DNA of 64,000 nucleotides from Thauera chlorobenzoica (GTDB lineage: Bacteria > Pseudomonadota > Gammaproteobacteria > Burkholderiales > Rhodocyclaceae): the NCBI RefSeq assembly GCF_001922305.1, contig NZ_CP018839.1:2108001-2172000 (forward strand), given 5' to 3'. Positions 1-11,177 of the stretch are shown here, one piece after another. Position 1 is the first letter of the stretch; the number at the start of each line of letters is the position of its first letter. The notes under the pieces are model-generated. The model was not told where the DNA came from. It saw nothing but the letters and a program-made list of their open reading frames with translations, and did no database searches. A program made the translations under genes and the position numbers.

Positions 1-116
1 CTGCGGCTGGCGCCGGGTCTCTCGGGACTCATGCCCGGAGGCGCCTGCGATGAGGCGGTGATCGTTGTGATACGGCCGCCTTGCGTTGCGCCCGGATCTG
101 CCGCAGCCGGCGCGGC

Positions 117-1652
117 TCAGACCTGAGGGTTGAGCCGTTCCATGCCGGTGTGTAGCTTGTTGAGCGCGTTCAGGTAGGCCTTGGCCGAGGCGACGATGAT
201 GTCGGTGTCGGCGCCCTGGCCGTCCATCACGCGGCTGTTGCGCGACAGGCGCACGGTGACTTCGCCTTGGGCGTCGGTACCGGTGGTGATCGCATTGACC
301 GAGTAGAGCAGCAGTTCGCTGCCGCTGGCGGCGACCGCCTCGATGGCCTTGAACGCGGCATCGACCGGGCCCGAGCCTTCGGCCTGGGTGCGGTGCTCGA
401 CGCCGTCGATCGCCAGGGTGATCTCGGCACGCGGCTTCTCGCCGGTTTCGGAATGGAAGCGGCTCGACACCAGCCGGTAGCGCTCGGTTTCGGGCGTGAC
501 TTCCTCGTCGCTGATCAGGGCGTGGAGGTCCTCGTCGAAGATCTCGAGCTTCTTGTCGGCGAGTTCCTTGAAGCGGGCGAAGGCATGGTTGAGGTGCTCT
601 TCGCTGCCGATGTCGATGCCCAGTTCCTGCAGCCGCGCGCGGAACGCGTTGCGCCCGGAGTGTTTGCCGAGGACGAGCTTGTTGGCGCCCCAGCCGACGT
701 CCTCGGCGCGCATGATCTCGTAGGTCTCGCGGTGCTTGAGCACGCCGTCCTGGTGGATGCCGGACTCGTGGGCGAAGGCGTTGGCGCCGACGATGGCCTT
801 GTTCGGCTGTACCGGGTAGCCGGTGATCTGCGACACCAGCTTGGAGGCCGGCACGATCTGGGTGGTGTCGATGCGGGTCTCGACCGGGAAGACGTCGGCG
901 CGGGTGCGCACCGCCATCACGATTTCCTCGAGCGAGGCGTTGCCCGCGCGCTCGCCGAGGCCGTTGATTGTGCACTCGACCTGGCGCGCGCCGGCGCGCA
1001 CCGCGGCGAGCGAGTTGGCCACGGCGAGGCCGAGATCGTTGTGGCAGTGCACCGACCACACCACCTGGTCGGCATTGGAAACGCGCTCGATCAGGGTGCG
1101 GATGGTCGCCGCATACTGCTCGGGGACGTTGTAGCCGACGGTGTCGGGAACGTTGATCGTCTTCGCCCCGGCCCGGATCACCGCCTCGAAGATGCGTACG
1201 AGGAAATCGATTTCGGAGCGGCCGGCGTCCTCGGCCGAGAACTCGACGTCGTCGGTGTATTCGCGCGCCCAGCCGATCGCCTTCACCGCCTGCTCGACGA
1301 CCTGGTCGGGCGTCATGCGCAGCTTCTTTTCCATGTGGATCGGGCTGGTGGCGATGAAGGTGTGGATGCGGCCGCGGACGGCGGGGCGGATCGCCTCGCC
1401 CGAGCGCCGGATGTCGTTCTCGTTGGCGCGCGCGAGCGAGCACACGGTGGAGTCCTTGACCGCCTCGGCGATGGTGCGCACGGCTTCGAAGTCGCCGTTG
1501 GAAGCGGCGGCGAAGCCGGCCTCGATGACGTCGACGCGCATGCGCTCGAGCTGGCGGGCGATGCGCAGCTTCTCTTCGCGCGTCATCGATGCGCCCGGGC
1601 TTTGTTCGCCGTCGCGCAGGGTGGTGTCGAAAATGATCAGCGGGTCTTTCAT
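117..1652 (-). CDS. leuA: 2-isopropylmalate synthase
   Basis: 511 aa, catalysing the first committed step of leucine synthesis: acetyl-CoA plus 2-oxoisovalerate gives 2-isopropylmalate. The HMGL-like TIM barrel starts with [13 protein letters not shown] near residue 9. It carries the HCHND metal-binding motif near residue 200 and the [14 protein letters not shown] signature after it. The C-terminal third is the LeuA allosteric (leucine feedback) domain. Length fits long-form bacterial LeuA. The ATG at 1652 overlaps the stop of pssA by four bases (ATGA), so the two are translationally coupled. A long open frame upstream of this ATG is antisense noise within pssA. Cytosolic; family identity is clear. 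Confidence 0.97.
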   Translation of the reverse strand: MKDPLIIFDTTLRDGEQSPGASMTREEKLRIARQLERMRVDVIEAGFAAASNGDFEAVRTIAEAVKDSTVCSLARANENDIRRSGEAIRPAVRGRIHTFIATSPIHMEKKLRMTPDQVVEQAVKAIGWAREYTDDVEFSAEDAGRSEIDFLVRIFEAVIRAGAKTINVPDTVGYNVPEQYAATIRTLIERVSNADQVVWSVHCHNDLGLAVANSLAAVRAGARQVECTINGLGERAGNASLEEIVMAVRTRADVFPVETRIDTTQIVPASKLVSQITGYPVQPNKAIVGANAFAHESGIHQDGVLKHRETYEIMRAEDVGWGANKLVLGKHSGRNAFRARLQELGIDIGSEEHLNHAFARFKELADKKLEIFDEDLHALISDEEVTPETERYRLVSSRFHSETGEKPRAEITLAIDGVEHRTQAEGSGPVDAAFKAIEAVAASGSELLLYSVNAITTGTDAQGEVTVRLSRNSRVMDGQGADTDIIVASAKAYLNALNKLHTGMERLNPQV

Positions 1653-2503
1653 GGCTTGCTCCCGGGGTCGGATGCTGCGCCCGCGTCGGGTTCGGCGGAC
1701 GCTTCGTTGTTCTGGGGGGGAAGCGGGCTGTCGGTGAAGGCCGCGGCTTCTTGGCGGTGGAGGCGGCGCTTGCGCCAGCGCAGCGCCCACAGCACGTAGC
1801 CCGAACCGGCGTAGATCAGGAACAGCCCGAACAGCACGCCCGGCGGGTAGCTGGAGACCAGCGCGAACGCCAGCACCAGGGCAATCAGCACGATGAAGGG
1901 CACGCTCCTGCGCAGATTGATGTCCTTGCCGCTCCAGAACAGCACGTTGCTGACCATCGAGATGCCGGCGAAGATCGTCAGCGCGCAGGCGTACCAACGC
2001 AGCTCGTCGCCACTGAAGCCGTTGTCCAGGCCGACCCAGACCATGCCGGCGATCAGCGCGGCGGCGGCCGGGCTGGGCAGGCCCTGGAAGTAGCGCCGGT
2101 CGACGATGTCGATGTTGGTGTTGAAGCGTGCCAGGCGCAGCGCGGCGCCGGCGCAGTAGATGAAGGCGGCGATCCAGCCGAGCTTGCCCAGGCCCTGCAG
2201 CGCCCACTCGTACATCACCAGCGCGGGCGCGGCACCGAACGACACCATGTCGGAGAGCGAGTCGTATTCGGCGCCGAATTCGCTCTGGGTGTGGGTGAGG
2301 CGGGCGATGCGCCCGTCGAGGCCGTCGAGCACCATGGCGATGAAGATCGCCACCGCGGCGGCCTCGAAGCGGTTGTTCATCGCCTGAACGATGGCGTAGA
2401 ACCCGGCGAAGAGCGCAGCCGTGGTGAATAGGTTGGGCAGGATGTAGATGCCGCGGCGGCGCTTGTCGAGCATCGGCAGCGGGTGACGGTCGGGGTGGGT
2501 CAC
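1649..2503 (-). CDS. pssA: CDP-diacylglycerol--serine O-phosphatidyltransferase
   Basis: 284 aa integral membrane enzyme that makes phosphatidylserine from CDP-diacylglycerol and serine, the precursor of phosphatidylethanolamine. The CDP-alcohol phosphotransferase signature is intact around residues 60-86 (DGLDGRIAR ... GAEYDSLSD), followed by several hydrophobic helices. The last ~35 residues are a Pro/Ala/Glu-rich tail. The stop overlaps the leuA start. A second in-frame Met (residue 11, before [12 protein letters not shown]) is a possible alternative start. Order ilvI-ilvH-ilvC-pssA-leuA is typical of betaproteobacteria, but a terminator separates ilvC from pssA. Confidence 0.95.
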   Translation of the reverse strand: MTHPDRHPLPMLDKRRRGIYILPNLFTTAALFAGFYAIVQAMNNRFEAAAVAIFIAMVLDGLDGRIARLTHTQSEFGAEYDSLSDMVSFGAAPALVMYEWALQGLGKLGWIAAFIYCAGAALRLARFNTNIDIVDRRYFQGLPSPAAAALIAGMVWVGLDNGFSGDELRWYACALTIFAGISMVSNVLFWSGKDINLRRSVPFIVLIALVLAFALVSSYPPGVLFGLFLIYAGSGYVLWALRWRKRRLHRQEAAAFTDSPLPPQNNEASAEPDAGAASDPGSKP

Positions 2504-2596
2504 GTTCGGTGTCGCTTCCTTGGATTCCGGAAGATCAATTTTAGCCCCGATCGCCCGGGCATTCGTGCATTGCTGCGGGTGAACGGGGCGCGCCCA

Positions 2597-2634
2597 GCAA
2601 AAAGGCCGGTGCCGCAGTGGGCGGCACCGGCCTG
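2597..2634 (-). terminator. Rho-independent terminator after ilvC
   Basis: A 12-bp GC-rich stem (2603-2614 with 2622-2633) and a 7-base loop. Read on the minus strand, it is followed by a T run (AAAAA on the plus strand at 2599-2603). It lies just past the ilvC stop and separates the ilvIHC operon from pssA-leuA. Confidence 0.8.
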
Positions 2635-2660
2635 TCGCGCGGGGTGAGGCGGGCGGAAGA

Positions 2661-4213
<1,553 letters not shown>

Positions 4214-4248
4214 GATGGTATTCGGTCCCGGATGCGGAGAAGGGGCGC

Positions 4249-5961
4249 TCAGAGGTCTTCGGCGGAGAGGATCATTTCGGTCAGACCCTTGCCGCCCTGC
4301 ACCATCGGATAGACGTTCTCGGTGGCGTCGATCTGGAAATCGAGGAACACGAGCTCGTTCTTGTGCGTGGTGAAGGCCTCGCGCAGCGCGCCCTCGACAT
4401 CGGCCGGGCGCTCGATGCGCAAGCCGACGTGGCCGTAGGCCGCGGCGAGCTTGGCGAAGTCGGGCAGGGAATCCATGTAGGACTCGGAGTAGCGGCCGCC
4501 GTGGAACAGCTGCTGCCACTGGCGCACCATGCCGAGGTAGCGGTTGTTGAGGTTGCAGATCTTGATCGGCAGGCGGAACTGCTTGCAGGTGGACAGTTCC
4601 TGGATGTTCATCTGGATCGAGGCCTCGCCGGTCACGCACGCCACCGGCATGTGCGGGTTGGCGAGCTGGGCGCCCATCGCGTAGGGCATGCCCACCCCCA
4701 TCGTGCCCAGGCCGCCCGAGTTGAGCCAGCGCCGGGGTTTGTCGAAGCCGTAGTACTGCGCCGCCCACATCTGGTGCTGGCCGACGTCGGAGGTGACGAT
4801 CGCCTCGCCACCGGTGACTTCCCACAGCTTCTGGATCACGAACTGGGGCTTGATGATCTCGTCCGAGTTCTTGAACGCCATGCACTTGCGGCTGCGCCAC
4901 TCCTCGACCTGCTTCCACCACGCGGCGAGCGCGTCGGGATTGGGGCGAGCCTCGCCGGCTTCGAGCTGGCGGATCATCTCGTCGAGCACGTCCCCGACGT
5001 CGCCGACGATCGGCACGTCCACCCGGACGCGCTTGGAGATCGACGACGGGTCGATGTCGACGTGGATGATCTTGCGCGGCTCTTCGGCGAAGTGCTCGGG
5101 GCTGCCGATGACGCGATCGTCGAAGCGGGCGCCGACCGCGAGCAGTACGTCGGAGTAGTGCATCGCCATGTTGGCTTCGAACGTGCCGTGCATGCCGGGC
5201 ATGCCGAGGTACTGGCGGTCGCTGAAGGGATAGCCGCCAAGGCCCATCAGGGTGTTGGTGATCGGGTAGCCGAGCAGGCGGGTGAGCCGGGTGAGCTGTT
5301 CCGCGGCGTTCGACAGCACCACCCCGCCGCCGCTGTAGATCATCGGCCGTTTGGCTTCGAGCAGGAGCTGCACCGCTTTCTTGATCTGGCCGGAATGGCC
5401 CTTCAGCACCGGATTGTACGAGCGCATCGAGATCTCCTGCGGATACTCGAACTCGCACTTCTGCATCGACACGTCCTTGGGGATGTCGACCAGCACCGGG
5501 CCGGGACGGCCGGTTTTCGCCAGGTAGAAGGCCTTCTTCATCGTCACGGCGATGTCGCGCACGTCCTTGACGAGGAAGTTGTGCTTCACGCACGGGCGGG
5601 TGATGCCGACGGTGTCGACTTCCTGGAACGCGTCCTGGCCGATCGCGGCAGTGGGCACCTGGCCGGAGATGATCACCATCGGGATCGAATCGCAGTAGGC
5701 GGTGGCGATGCCGGTGACGGCGTTGGTCGCGCCCGGGCCGGAGGTCACCAGCGCGACGCCGACCTTTTCGGTGCTGCGCGCGAAGCCGTCGGCGGCGTGC
5801 ACCGCAGCCTGCTCATGGCGCACCAGCACGTGACGCACCTGATCCTGCTGGAACAGCGCATCGTAAATGAACAGGACCGAGCCGCCGGGGTATCCGAAGA
5901 CGTATTCGACCTTTTCTTCCTGCAGGCACCTGATTAGAATTTCGGCTCCGGACAGCACCAT
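4249..5961 (-). CDS. ilvI: Acetolactate synthase large (catalytic) subunit
   Basis: 570 aa thiamine-diphosphate enzyme forming acetolactate or acetohydroxybutyrate. The N-terminal TPP-binding domain contains the catalytic glutamate in RHEQAAVHAADG near residue 50. The central FAD-binding domain follows. The C-terminal TPP domain has the ThDP/Mg motif in the form TGEASIQMNIQEL and then NNRYLGMVRQWQ. The glutamate in place of GDG is a form I remember from other betaproteobacterial homologues, so I do not treat it as damage. First gene of ilvI-ilvH-ilvC; a promoter candidate lies directly upstream. Confidence 0.97.
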   Translation of the reverse strand: MVLSGAEILIRCLQEEKVEYVFGYPGGSVLFIYDALFQQDQVRHVLVRHEQAAVHAADGFARSTEKVGVALVTSGPGATNAVTGIATAYCDSIPMVIISGQVPTAAIGQDAFQEVDTVGITRPCVKHNFLVKDVRDIAVTMKKAFYLAKTGRPGPVLVDIPKDVSMQKCEFEYPQEISMRSYNPVLKGHSGQIKKAVQLLLEAKRPMIYSGGGVVLSNAAEQLTRLTRLLGYPITNTLMGLGGYPFSDRQYLGMPGMHGTFEANMAMHYSDVLLAVGARFDDRVIGSPEHFAEEPRKIIHVDIDPSSISKRVRVDVPIVGDVGDVLDEMIRQLEAGEARPNPDALAAWWKQVEEWRSRKCMAFKNSDEIIKPQFVIQKLWEVTGGEAIVTSDVGQHQMWAAQYYGFDKPRRWLNSGGLGTMGVGMPYAMGAQLANPHMPVACVTGEASIQMNIQELSTCKQFRLPIKICNLNNRYLGMVRQWQQLFHGGRYSESYMDSLPDFAKLAAAYGHVGLRIERPADVEGALREAFTTHKNELVFLDFQIDATENVYPMVQGGKGLTEMILSAEDL

Positions 5962-6001
5962 CGCAAACTCGCTCGACTATAGGGGTTTGAATAAACGCAG
6001 A

Positions 6002-6030
6002 ACGTTACCGGCCGCTTGCGGTTTGGTCAA
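6002..6030 (-). promoter_or_regulatory. Candidate sigma-70 promoter of ilvIHC
   Basis: On the minus strand TTGACC (6025-6030) and TAACGT (6002-6007) are 17 bases apart, about 40 bases upstream of the ilvI ATG. The gap between ilvI and the divergent RDD gene is only ~145 bases. I see no leader peptide with repeated Leu/Val/Ile codons, so attenuation is not supported. Confidence 0.5.
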
Positions 6031-6105
6031 GGCTGCATCCTTCCCGTCCCGGTCCCAACCTTCCACCGCGGCGTCCTTCCGGCGCACGCTTTTGCGGATG
6101 ATTCG

Positions 6106-6603
6106 ATGACGCACGACACAGGCAGGGATCCGGCAGCACCCCGGCACCGCCCCGCACCCGGCACGCGCGCCCTGGTCGAACTCGCCGGCCTGCGCCGCCG
6201 TCTCGCCTCGATGCTCTACGAATCGATGCTGATGCTCGGCGTGCTCGCCCTCGTTTTTCTCGTTCCCTACCTGATTCTCGGCATCGGCTTCGGCATCGCG
6301 CCACCGGGCGGGCTCGCCTGGCTGCACATCTTCGTCGTGCTCGGAATGTATTTCGTGTGGTACTGGCACCGCCACGGGCAGACGCTGGCGATGCAGACCT
6401 GGCGGCTGAAGATCGTCGGTGCCGAAGACGGGCGCGTTGCCGGGGTGGGGCGGAGCTGGGCACGTTACGCCCTTGCCTGGCCGTCGGTGCTGCTCGGCGG
6501 GGTCGGCCTGCTGTGGGCGCTCGTCGATCGCGATCGCCAGTTCCTGCACGACCGTCTGGCCGGAACCCGGGTCGTGCTGCTGCCTCCGCAGCGGCCGTCC
6601 TGA
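6106..6603 (+). CDS. RDD family integral membrane protein
   Basis: 165 aa. After a hydrophilic start rich in Pro, His and Thr comes GLRRRLASMLYES, the RDD-type first motif (Arg, then variant acidic positions). Three hydrophobic segments follow (~45-65, 75-95, 120-140). The protein ends RQFLHDRLAGTRVVLL, typical of the family (DRDRQFLHDRL...T). Function is unknown beyond proposed transport or envelope roles. ATG at 6106 was chosen because the in-frame extension upstream reads through the ilvI promoter region. Divergent from ilvI. Confidence 0.85.
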   Translation: MTHDTGRDPAAPRHRPAPGTRALVELAGLRRRLASMLYESMLMLGVLALVFLVPYLILGIGFGIAPPGGLAWLHIFVVLGMYFVWYWHRHGQTLAMQTWRLKIVGAEDGRVAGVGRSWARYALAWPSVLLGGVGLLWALVDRDRQFLHDRLAGTRVVLLPPQRPS

Positions 6604-6720
6604 GCGCAGCGACCGGCGCGGAGGTGATTGCAGGGCAGCGATGTTAGCATCGCATTCATCATCATCCCGACGAAGGGGCGGACGCATCGCCTGCACCGCG
6701 ACCGCACTTCGGCCAAGGCC

Positions 6721-9471
6721 ATGACCACCTGCATCGATGCCGCTGCGGCGGACGAGGACCATCAGCGCATTTCCCATCACGCGCTGTCGATCGACGACAG
6801 TCTGATCCGGCTCGAGGCGCGCCGCCATGAGGGCCTGAGCGCGGCCCAGGTACAGGCGCGCCTGGTCGAGCACGGGCGCAACGCCCTGCCGCCGCCACCC
6901 CGGCGCGGGGCGCTGCTGCGCTTCCTGCTGCAGTTCCACAACGTGCTGATCCACGTCCTGCTGGTCGCCGGCGCGATCACGCTGCTGCTCGGCCACCTGA
7001 TCGATGCCTTCGTCATTTTCGGCGTCATCGTCATCAATGCGTTCATCGGCTTCATTCAGGAGGGCAAGGCCGAACGTGCGCTCGATGCCATCCGTGACAT
7101 GCTGTCGCTGCGCGCCCAGGTGCTGCGCGATGGCCACCGCCAGGAGATCGACGCCGAGGCGCTGGTGCCGGGCGACATCGTGTTCCTCGCTTCCGGCGAC
7201 AAGGTGCCGGCGGATCTGCGCCTGATCGAGGTTCGCAGCCTGCGTATCGAGGAGGCGGTGCTCACCGGCGAATCGCTCGCGGTGGAGAAGGCGACGGCCG
7301 CGGTCGGCGCCGGGGTCGCGCTTGGCGATCGCCGTTCGATGGCGTACTCGGGGACGCTGGTGGCCTATGGCCAGGGCGTCGGCGTGGTCGTGGCCACCGG
7401 CACGCGAACCGAAATCGGCCGCATCAGCGCAATGCTCGGTGCGGTCCAGACCCTGAGCACACCGCTGTTGCGCCAGATGGAAGGCTTCAGCCGGGTGCTG
7501 ACCTGGATCATCCTCGGCGTCGCCGCGGCGGCCTTCGCCTTCGGCATCGTGTTGCGCGGCTACGGCGCGGCGGAAATGTTCCTCGCCGCGGTCGGCCTCG
7601 CGGTGGCAGCGATCCCCGAGGGGCTGCCGGCGATCATGACGATCACGCTGGCGATCGGCGTGCAGCGCATGGCGCGGCGGCAAGCGATCATCCGCCGCCT
7701 GCCCGCGGTCGAGGCGCTCGGCTCGGTCACCGTGATCTGCTCCGACAAGACCGGCACGCTGACCCGTAACGAAATGACCGTGCAGCGGGTGCTCACGGTC
7801 GATGGCCGGATCGACGTCTCGGGGGCGGGCTATGCGCCGCATGGCGGCTTCGAGCGCGGCGGCCACGACCTCGAACCGGCCGAGGCGCCCCTGCTCACCG
7901 ACATCGGCCGCGTTGCGTTGTTGTGCAACGATGCCGGACTGCGCCTGGACGAGGGGGAGTGGCGCGTGGTCGGCGACCCCACCGAAGGCGCATTGCTGAC
8001 GCTCGCGCTGAAGGCCGGCCTCGACCCGAAGCTGTGCCGGGAAGAATCGCCCCGCGACGACGTCATCCCCTTCGAATCCGCGCACCGCTTCATGGCGACG
8101 CTGCACCACGACCATGGCGGCCGAGCCCAGGTATTGGTCAAGGGGGCGCCGGAGCGCGTGCTGTCGCTGTGCGTCAACGCCCGCGCGCTCGACGGCGAGG
8201 CGCAGCCGCTCGACGCCGATGCCTGGGGACAGGCGATGGCCGAGGCGGCCGGAGAGGGCATGCGCCTGCTCGCGCTGGCCGTGCGCGCCTCCAGCGGGCG
8301 GCTCGCGGCGCTGAGCTTTGACGACATCGAGGACGGCGGCTTCACCTTGCTCGCGGTGCTCGGCATCACCGATCCACCCCGCGCGGAGGCCGTGCAGGCG
8401 GTAGCGAACTGCCTCGCGGCCGGCATCCGGGTGAAGATGATTACCGGCGACCATGCCGCAACGGCGCAAGCGATCGGCGAGCAACTCGGCCTCGGGCGGG
8501 ACATCCAGGCGATCACCGGGGCCGAGATCGAGGCCATGGACGACGTCCGCCTCACCGAGGTCGTGTGCGACACCGAAATCTTCGCCCGCGCCAGCCCCGA
8601 GCACAAGCTGCGCCTGGTCGAGGCGCTGCAGGCGCGCGGCGAGGTGGTGGCGATGACCGGCGACGGCGTCAACGACGCGCCGGCGTTGAAGCGCGCCGAC
8701 GTCGGCGTGGCGATGGGGCGCAAGGGAACCGAGGCGGCCAAGGAAGCGGCCGAGATGGTGCTCGCCGACGACAATTTCGCCTCGGTCGCGGCCGCGGTCG
8801 AGGAGGGCCGCATCGTCTACGACAACCTGAAGAAGACGGTGGCCTACATCCTGCCGACCAACATCGGTCAGGCCGGCATCGTCTTCTTTGCCGTGCTGTT
8901 CGGCGTGACGATGCCGATCACGCCGCCGCAGATCCTCTGGGTCAACATGATCACCGCGGTGACGCTGGCGCTGGCGCTGGCGTTCGAGGACGGCGAGCGC
9001 GACCTCATGCGCCGCCCGCCGCGGGACCCGCGCGAGCCCCTGCTGACCCGCTTCCTGCTCTGGCGCATCGTTTTTGTCGGTCTGCTGCTGGTCGCCGGCG
9101 GGATGGGTGCGTTCCTGTGGGAACAGGCGCACGGCGCGAGCGTCGCAGCGGCGCGCACCGCGGCGGTGAATGCGGTCCTCGCCGGTGAGGTGTTCTACCT
9201 GTTCAACATGCGCAGCTTCACCGCCCCGGTGCTGAACCGGGACGGTTTCTGCGGCAACCGCTACGTGCTCGGTGCGATCGCCCTGCTGGTGCTGTGTCAG
9301 ATCCTGTTCACCCATCTGCCGGCGATGCAGCGCCTGTTCGGCACCGAGGCGCTGGAGCTGGGTGCGTGGCTGCGCATCCTCGCCTTCGGCGTGGCGGTGC
9401 TGCTTGCCGTCGAGGCCGAGAAGGCCTTGCTGCGCGTTCGCGCCCGGTCTGCGGGCAGGGGCGATCATTGA
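6721..9471 (+). CDS. P-type cation-transporting ATPase (PMR1/Ca2+-type, P2)
   Basis: 916 aa inner-membrane pump. Visible in order: the N-terminal cation-ATPase domain; LTGES actuator motif near residue 181; PEGLP in the M4 helix near 299 (Ca2+/Mn2+-type pumps carry PEGLP here); the phosphorylation motif CSDKTGTLTRNE with Asp near 342; TGDGVNDAPALK hinge near 644; and a C-terminal helix bundle. Exact ion is not decidable from motifs. The stop overlaps the start of the antiporter gene by one base (TGATG), and that gene overlaps a UspA gene, so the three form one translation-coupled unit probably concerned with ion homeostasis or stress. Start at 6721 (MTTCIDAAA) has no strong Shine-Dalgarno; an in-frame Met at 6628 is possible. 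Confidence 0.93.
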   Translation: MTTCIDAAAADEDHQRISHHALSIDDSLIRLEARRHEGLSAAQVQARLVEHGRNALPPPPRRGALLRFLLQFHNVLIHVLLVAGAITLLLGHLIDAFVIFGVIVINAFIGFIQEGKAERALDAIRDMLSLRAQVLRDGHRQEIDAEALVPGDIVFLASGDKVPADLRLIEVRSLRIEEAVLTGESLAVEKATAAVGAGVALGDRRSMAYSGTLVAYGQGVGVVVATGTRTEIGRISAMLGAVQTLSTPLLRQMEGFSRVLTWIILGVAAAAFAFGIVLRGYGAAEMFLAAVGLAVAAIPEGLPAIMTITLAIGVQRMARRQAIIRRLPAVEALGSVTVICSDKTGTLTRNEMTVQRVLTVDGRIDVSGAGYAPHGGFERGGHDLEPAEAPLLTDIGRVALLCNDAGLRLDEGEWRVVGDPTEGALLTLALKAGLDPKLCREESPRDDVIPFESAHRFMATLHHDHGGRAQVLVKGAPERVLSLCVNARALDGEAQPLDADAWGQAMAEAAGEGMRLLALAVRASSGRLAALSFDDIEDGGFTLLAVLGITDPPRAEAVQAVANCLAAGIRVKMITGDHAATAQAIGEQLGLGRDIQAITGAEIEAMDDVRLTEVVCDTEIFARASPEHKLRLVEALQARGEVVAMTGDGVNDAPALKRADVGVAMGRKGTEAAKEAAEMVLADDNFASVAAAVEEGRIVYDNLKKTVAYILPTNIGQAGIVFFAVLFGVTMPITPPQILWVNMITAVTLALALAFEDGERDLMRRPPRDPREPLLTRFLLWRIVFVGLLLVAGGMGAFLWEQAHGASVAAARTAAVNAVLAGEVFYLFNMRSFTAPVLNRDGFCGNRYVLGAIALLVLCQILFTHLPAMQRLFGTEALELGAWLRILAFGVAVLLAVEAEKALLRVRARSAGRGDH

Positions 9472-11177
9472 TGGAACAGCTGCTCAGCCACGGGCCGTAT
9501 GCCGAATTCGCGCTGCTGTTGCTGATCTCGGCGGTGGCCGGGGCGATCGCGGTGCGCCTGCGCCAGCCGGTACTGATCGCCTACATCGTCGTCGGCATCC
9601 TGGTCGGACCGGCGGGGTTCGGCCTGGTGAGGGCGCATGAGCAGATCGCGCTGCTGGCCGAGATCGGCGTCACCGTGCTGCTGTTCGTGGTCGGCCTCAA
9701 GCTCGACCTGCACCATATCCGCCATATCGGCCCGGTGGCGCTGGCGACCGGACTGGGCCAGCTCGGCTTCACCATCGTCTTCGGCTTCGTCCTGATCGTG
9801 GCGATGGGCAAGGAGCTGATGGAGGCGCTCTACGTCGCCGTGGCGCTGACCTTCTCGAGCACGATCATCGTCGTCAAGCTGCTGTCGGACAAGCGCGAAC
9901 TCGACGCCCTGCACGGGCGCATCGCGGTCGGCTTCCTGATCGTGCAGGATGTCGCCGTGGTGCTGGCGATGATGGCGATGAGCACGCTGCGCGGCGCCGG
10001 TGAGGCCGCGATCGTCGAAGTCGCCGCCTCGCTGGCCCTGCGCCTGGGCGCGGCGGCGGCGCTGATGTACGTGCTGATGCGTTCGGTGTTGCCCCGGCTG
10101 GTGGAAGCGATGGCGCGTTCGCAGGAACTGCTGCTGATCTTCGCCGTGGCCTGGGGAACCGGGCTCGCCGCACTGGGGGAATGGGCCGGGTTCAGCAAGG
10201 AGGCCGGCGCCTTCCTCGCCGGGTTCTCGCTGGCGTCCACGAGCTATCGCGAAGCGATGAATGCGCGCCTCACCGGGATCCGCGACTTCATGCTGCTGTT
10301 CTTCTTCATCGATCTTGGCGCGAAGCTCGATTTTTCCACCCTGGGCGGCGAGCTGTGGCCGGCGGTGGTGCTGTCCTTGTTCGTGCTGATCGGCAACCCC
10401 TTGATCGTGATGGCGATCATGGGCTACATGGGCTACCGCAAACGCACCGGCTTTCTCGCTGGGCTGACCGTGGCCCAGATCAGCGAGTTCTCGATCGTGT
10501 TCGTCGCGATGGGAATCAGCCTCGGCCACGTCGGTGTCGAGGCGCTCGGCCTGACCACCCTGGTGGGGCTGGTGACGATCATGATGTCCACCTACATGAT
10601 CCTGCTCTCGCATCCGCTCTACGAGCGGCTTGCCCCGTGGCTGGGGGTTTTCGAGCGCAAACGCCCGTTCCGCGAGCTCGCGGTCGAGCGCCCGGGCCGT
10701 CCTGCCGGCCAGCCCGACATCATCGTGTTCGGCCTCGGGCGCTACGGTGCGCGCCTGATGCAGCAGCTGCGCGGCGCAGGGATCGAAGTCCTCGGCGTCG
10801 ATTTCGACCCCGAAACCGTCCGCAGCCTGCGCAAGCGGCGCCTGCCGGTGCGCTTCGGCGACGGCGAGGATCCGGGTTTCCTCGAGACCCTGCCGCTGCG
10901 CCATGCGCGCTGGGCGGTCACCACCTTCCCGCAATGGGACTCGAACCGCGCCTTCCTCCACGCCCTCAAGGAAGCGGGGTTCGGCGGGCGGGTGGCCGGG
11001 GTGGTGCGGGACGACATCCACGGCGAGGCGCTCGGCGCCGCGGGCGTCGAGCGCGTGTTGAACCCCTTCAACGACGCCGCGGACTATGCCGCGCGCAGCT
11101 TTGCCGCCGAGATCGCGTTCGCCAAGGTGCATGGCGAAGGCCCGGCGCCCGATCCCGACCAGGAGACAGAACGATGA
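9471..11177 (+). CDS. Kef-type K+/H+ antiporter with C-terminal TrkA-N domain
   Basis: 568 aa. Residues ~10-385 form a CPA2 Na+/H+-exchanger-type membrane domain (many helices; VGLKLDLHHIRHIG and FFIDLGAKLDF segments). Residues ~415-535 are a Rossmann RCK/TrkA-N domain beginning DIIVFGLGRYGARLM, expected to bind a nucleotide and gate transport. Close to KefB/KefC in layout, but I cannot tell whether glutathione adducts regulate it. Start overlaps the ATPase stop; end overlaps the next ATG (ATGA). Confidence 0.93.
   Translation: MEQLLSHGPYAEFALLLLISAVAGAIAVRLRQPVLIAYIVVGILVGPAGFGLVRAHEQIALLAEIGVTVLLFVVGLKLDLHHIRHIGPVALATGLGQLGFTIVFGFVLIVAMGKELMEALYVAVALTFSSTIIVVKLLSDKRELDALHGRIAVGFLIVQDVAVVLAMMAMSTLRGAGEAAIVEVAASLALRLGAAAALMYVLMRSVLPRLVEAMARSQELLLIFAVAWGTGLAALGEWAGFSKEAGAFLAGFSLASTSYREAMNARLTGIRDFMLLFFFIDLGAKLDFSTLGGELWPAVVLSLFVLIGNPLIVMAIMGYMGYRKRTGFLAGLTVAQISEFSIVFVAMGISLGHVGVEALGLTTLVGLVTIMMSTYMILLSHPLYERLAPWLGVFERKRPFRELAVERPGRPAGQPDIIVFGLGRYGARLMQQLRGAGIEVLGVDFDPETVRSLRKRRLPVRFGDGEDPGFLETLPLRHARWAVTTFPQWDSNRAFLHALKEAGFGGRVAGVVRDDIHGEALGAAGVERVLNPFNDAADYAARSFAAEIAFAKVHGEGPAPDPDQETER

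Noticed and set aside
5977..9468. 1163-aa antisense open frame over the P-type ATPase
   Set aside because: Shadow of high-GC coding; the His/Arg/Gln-rich composition has no domain, and the sense gene has all its motifs.
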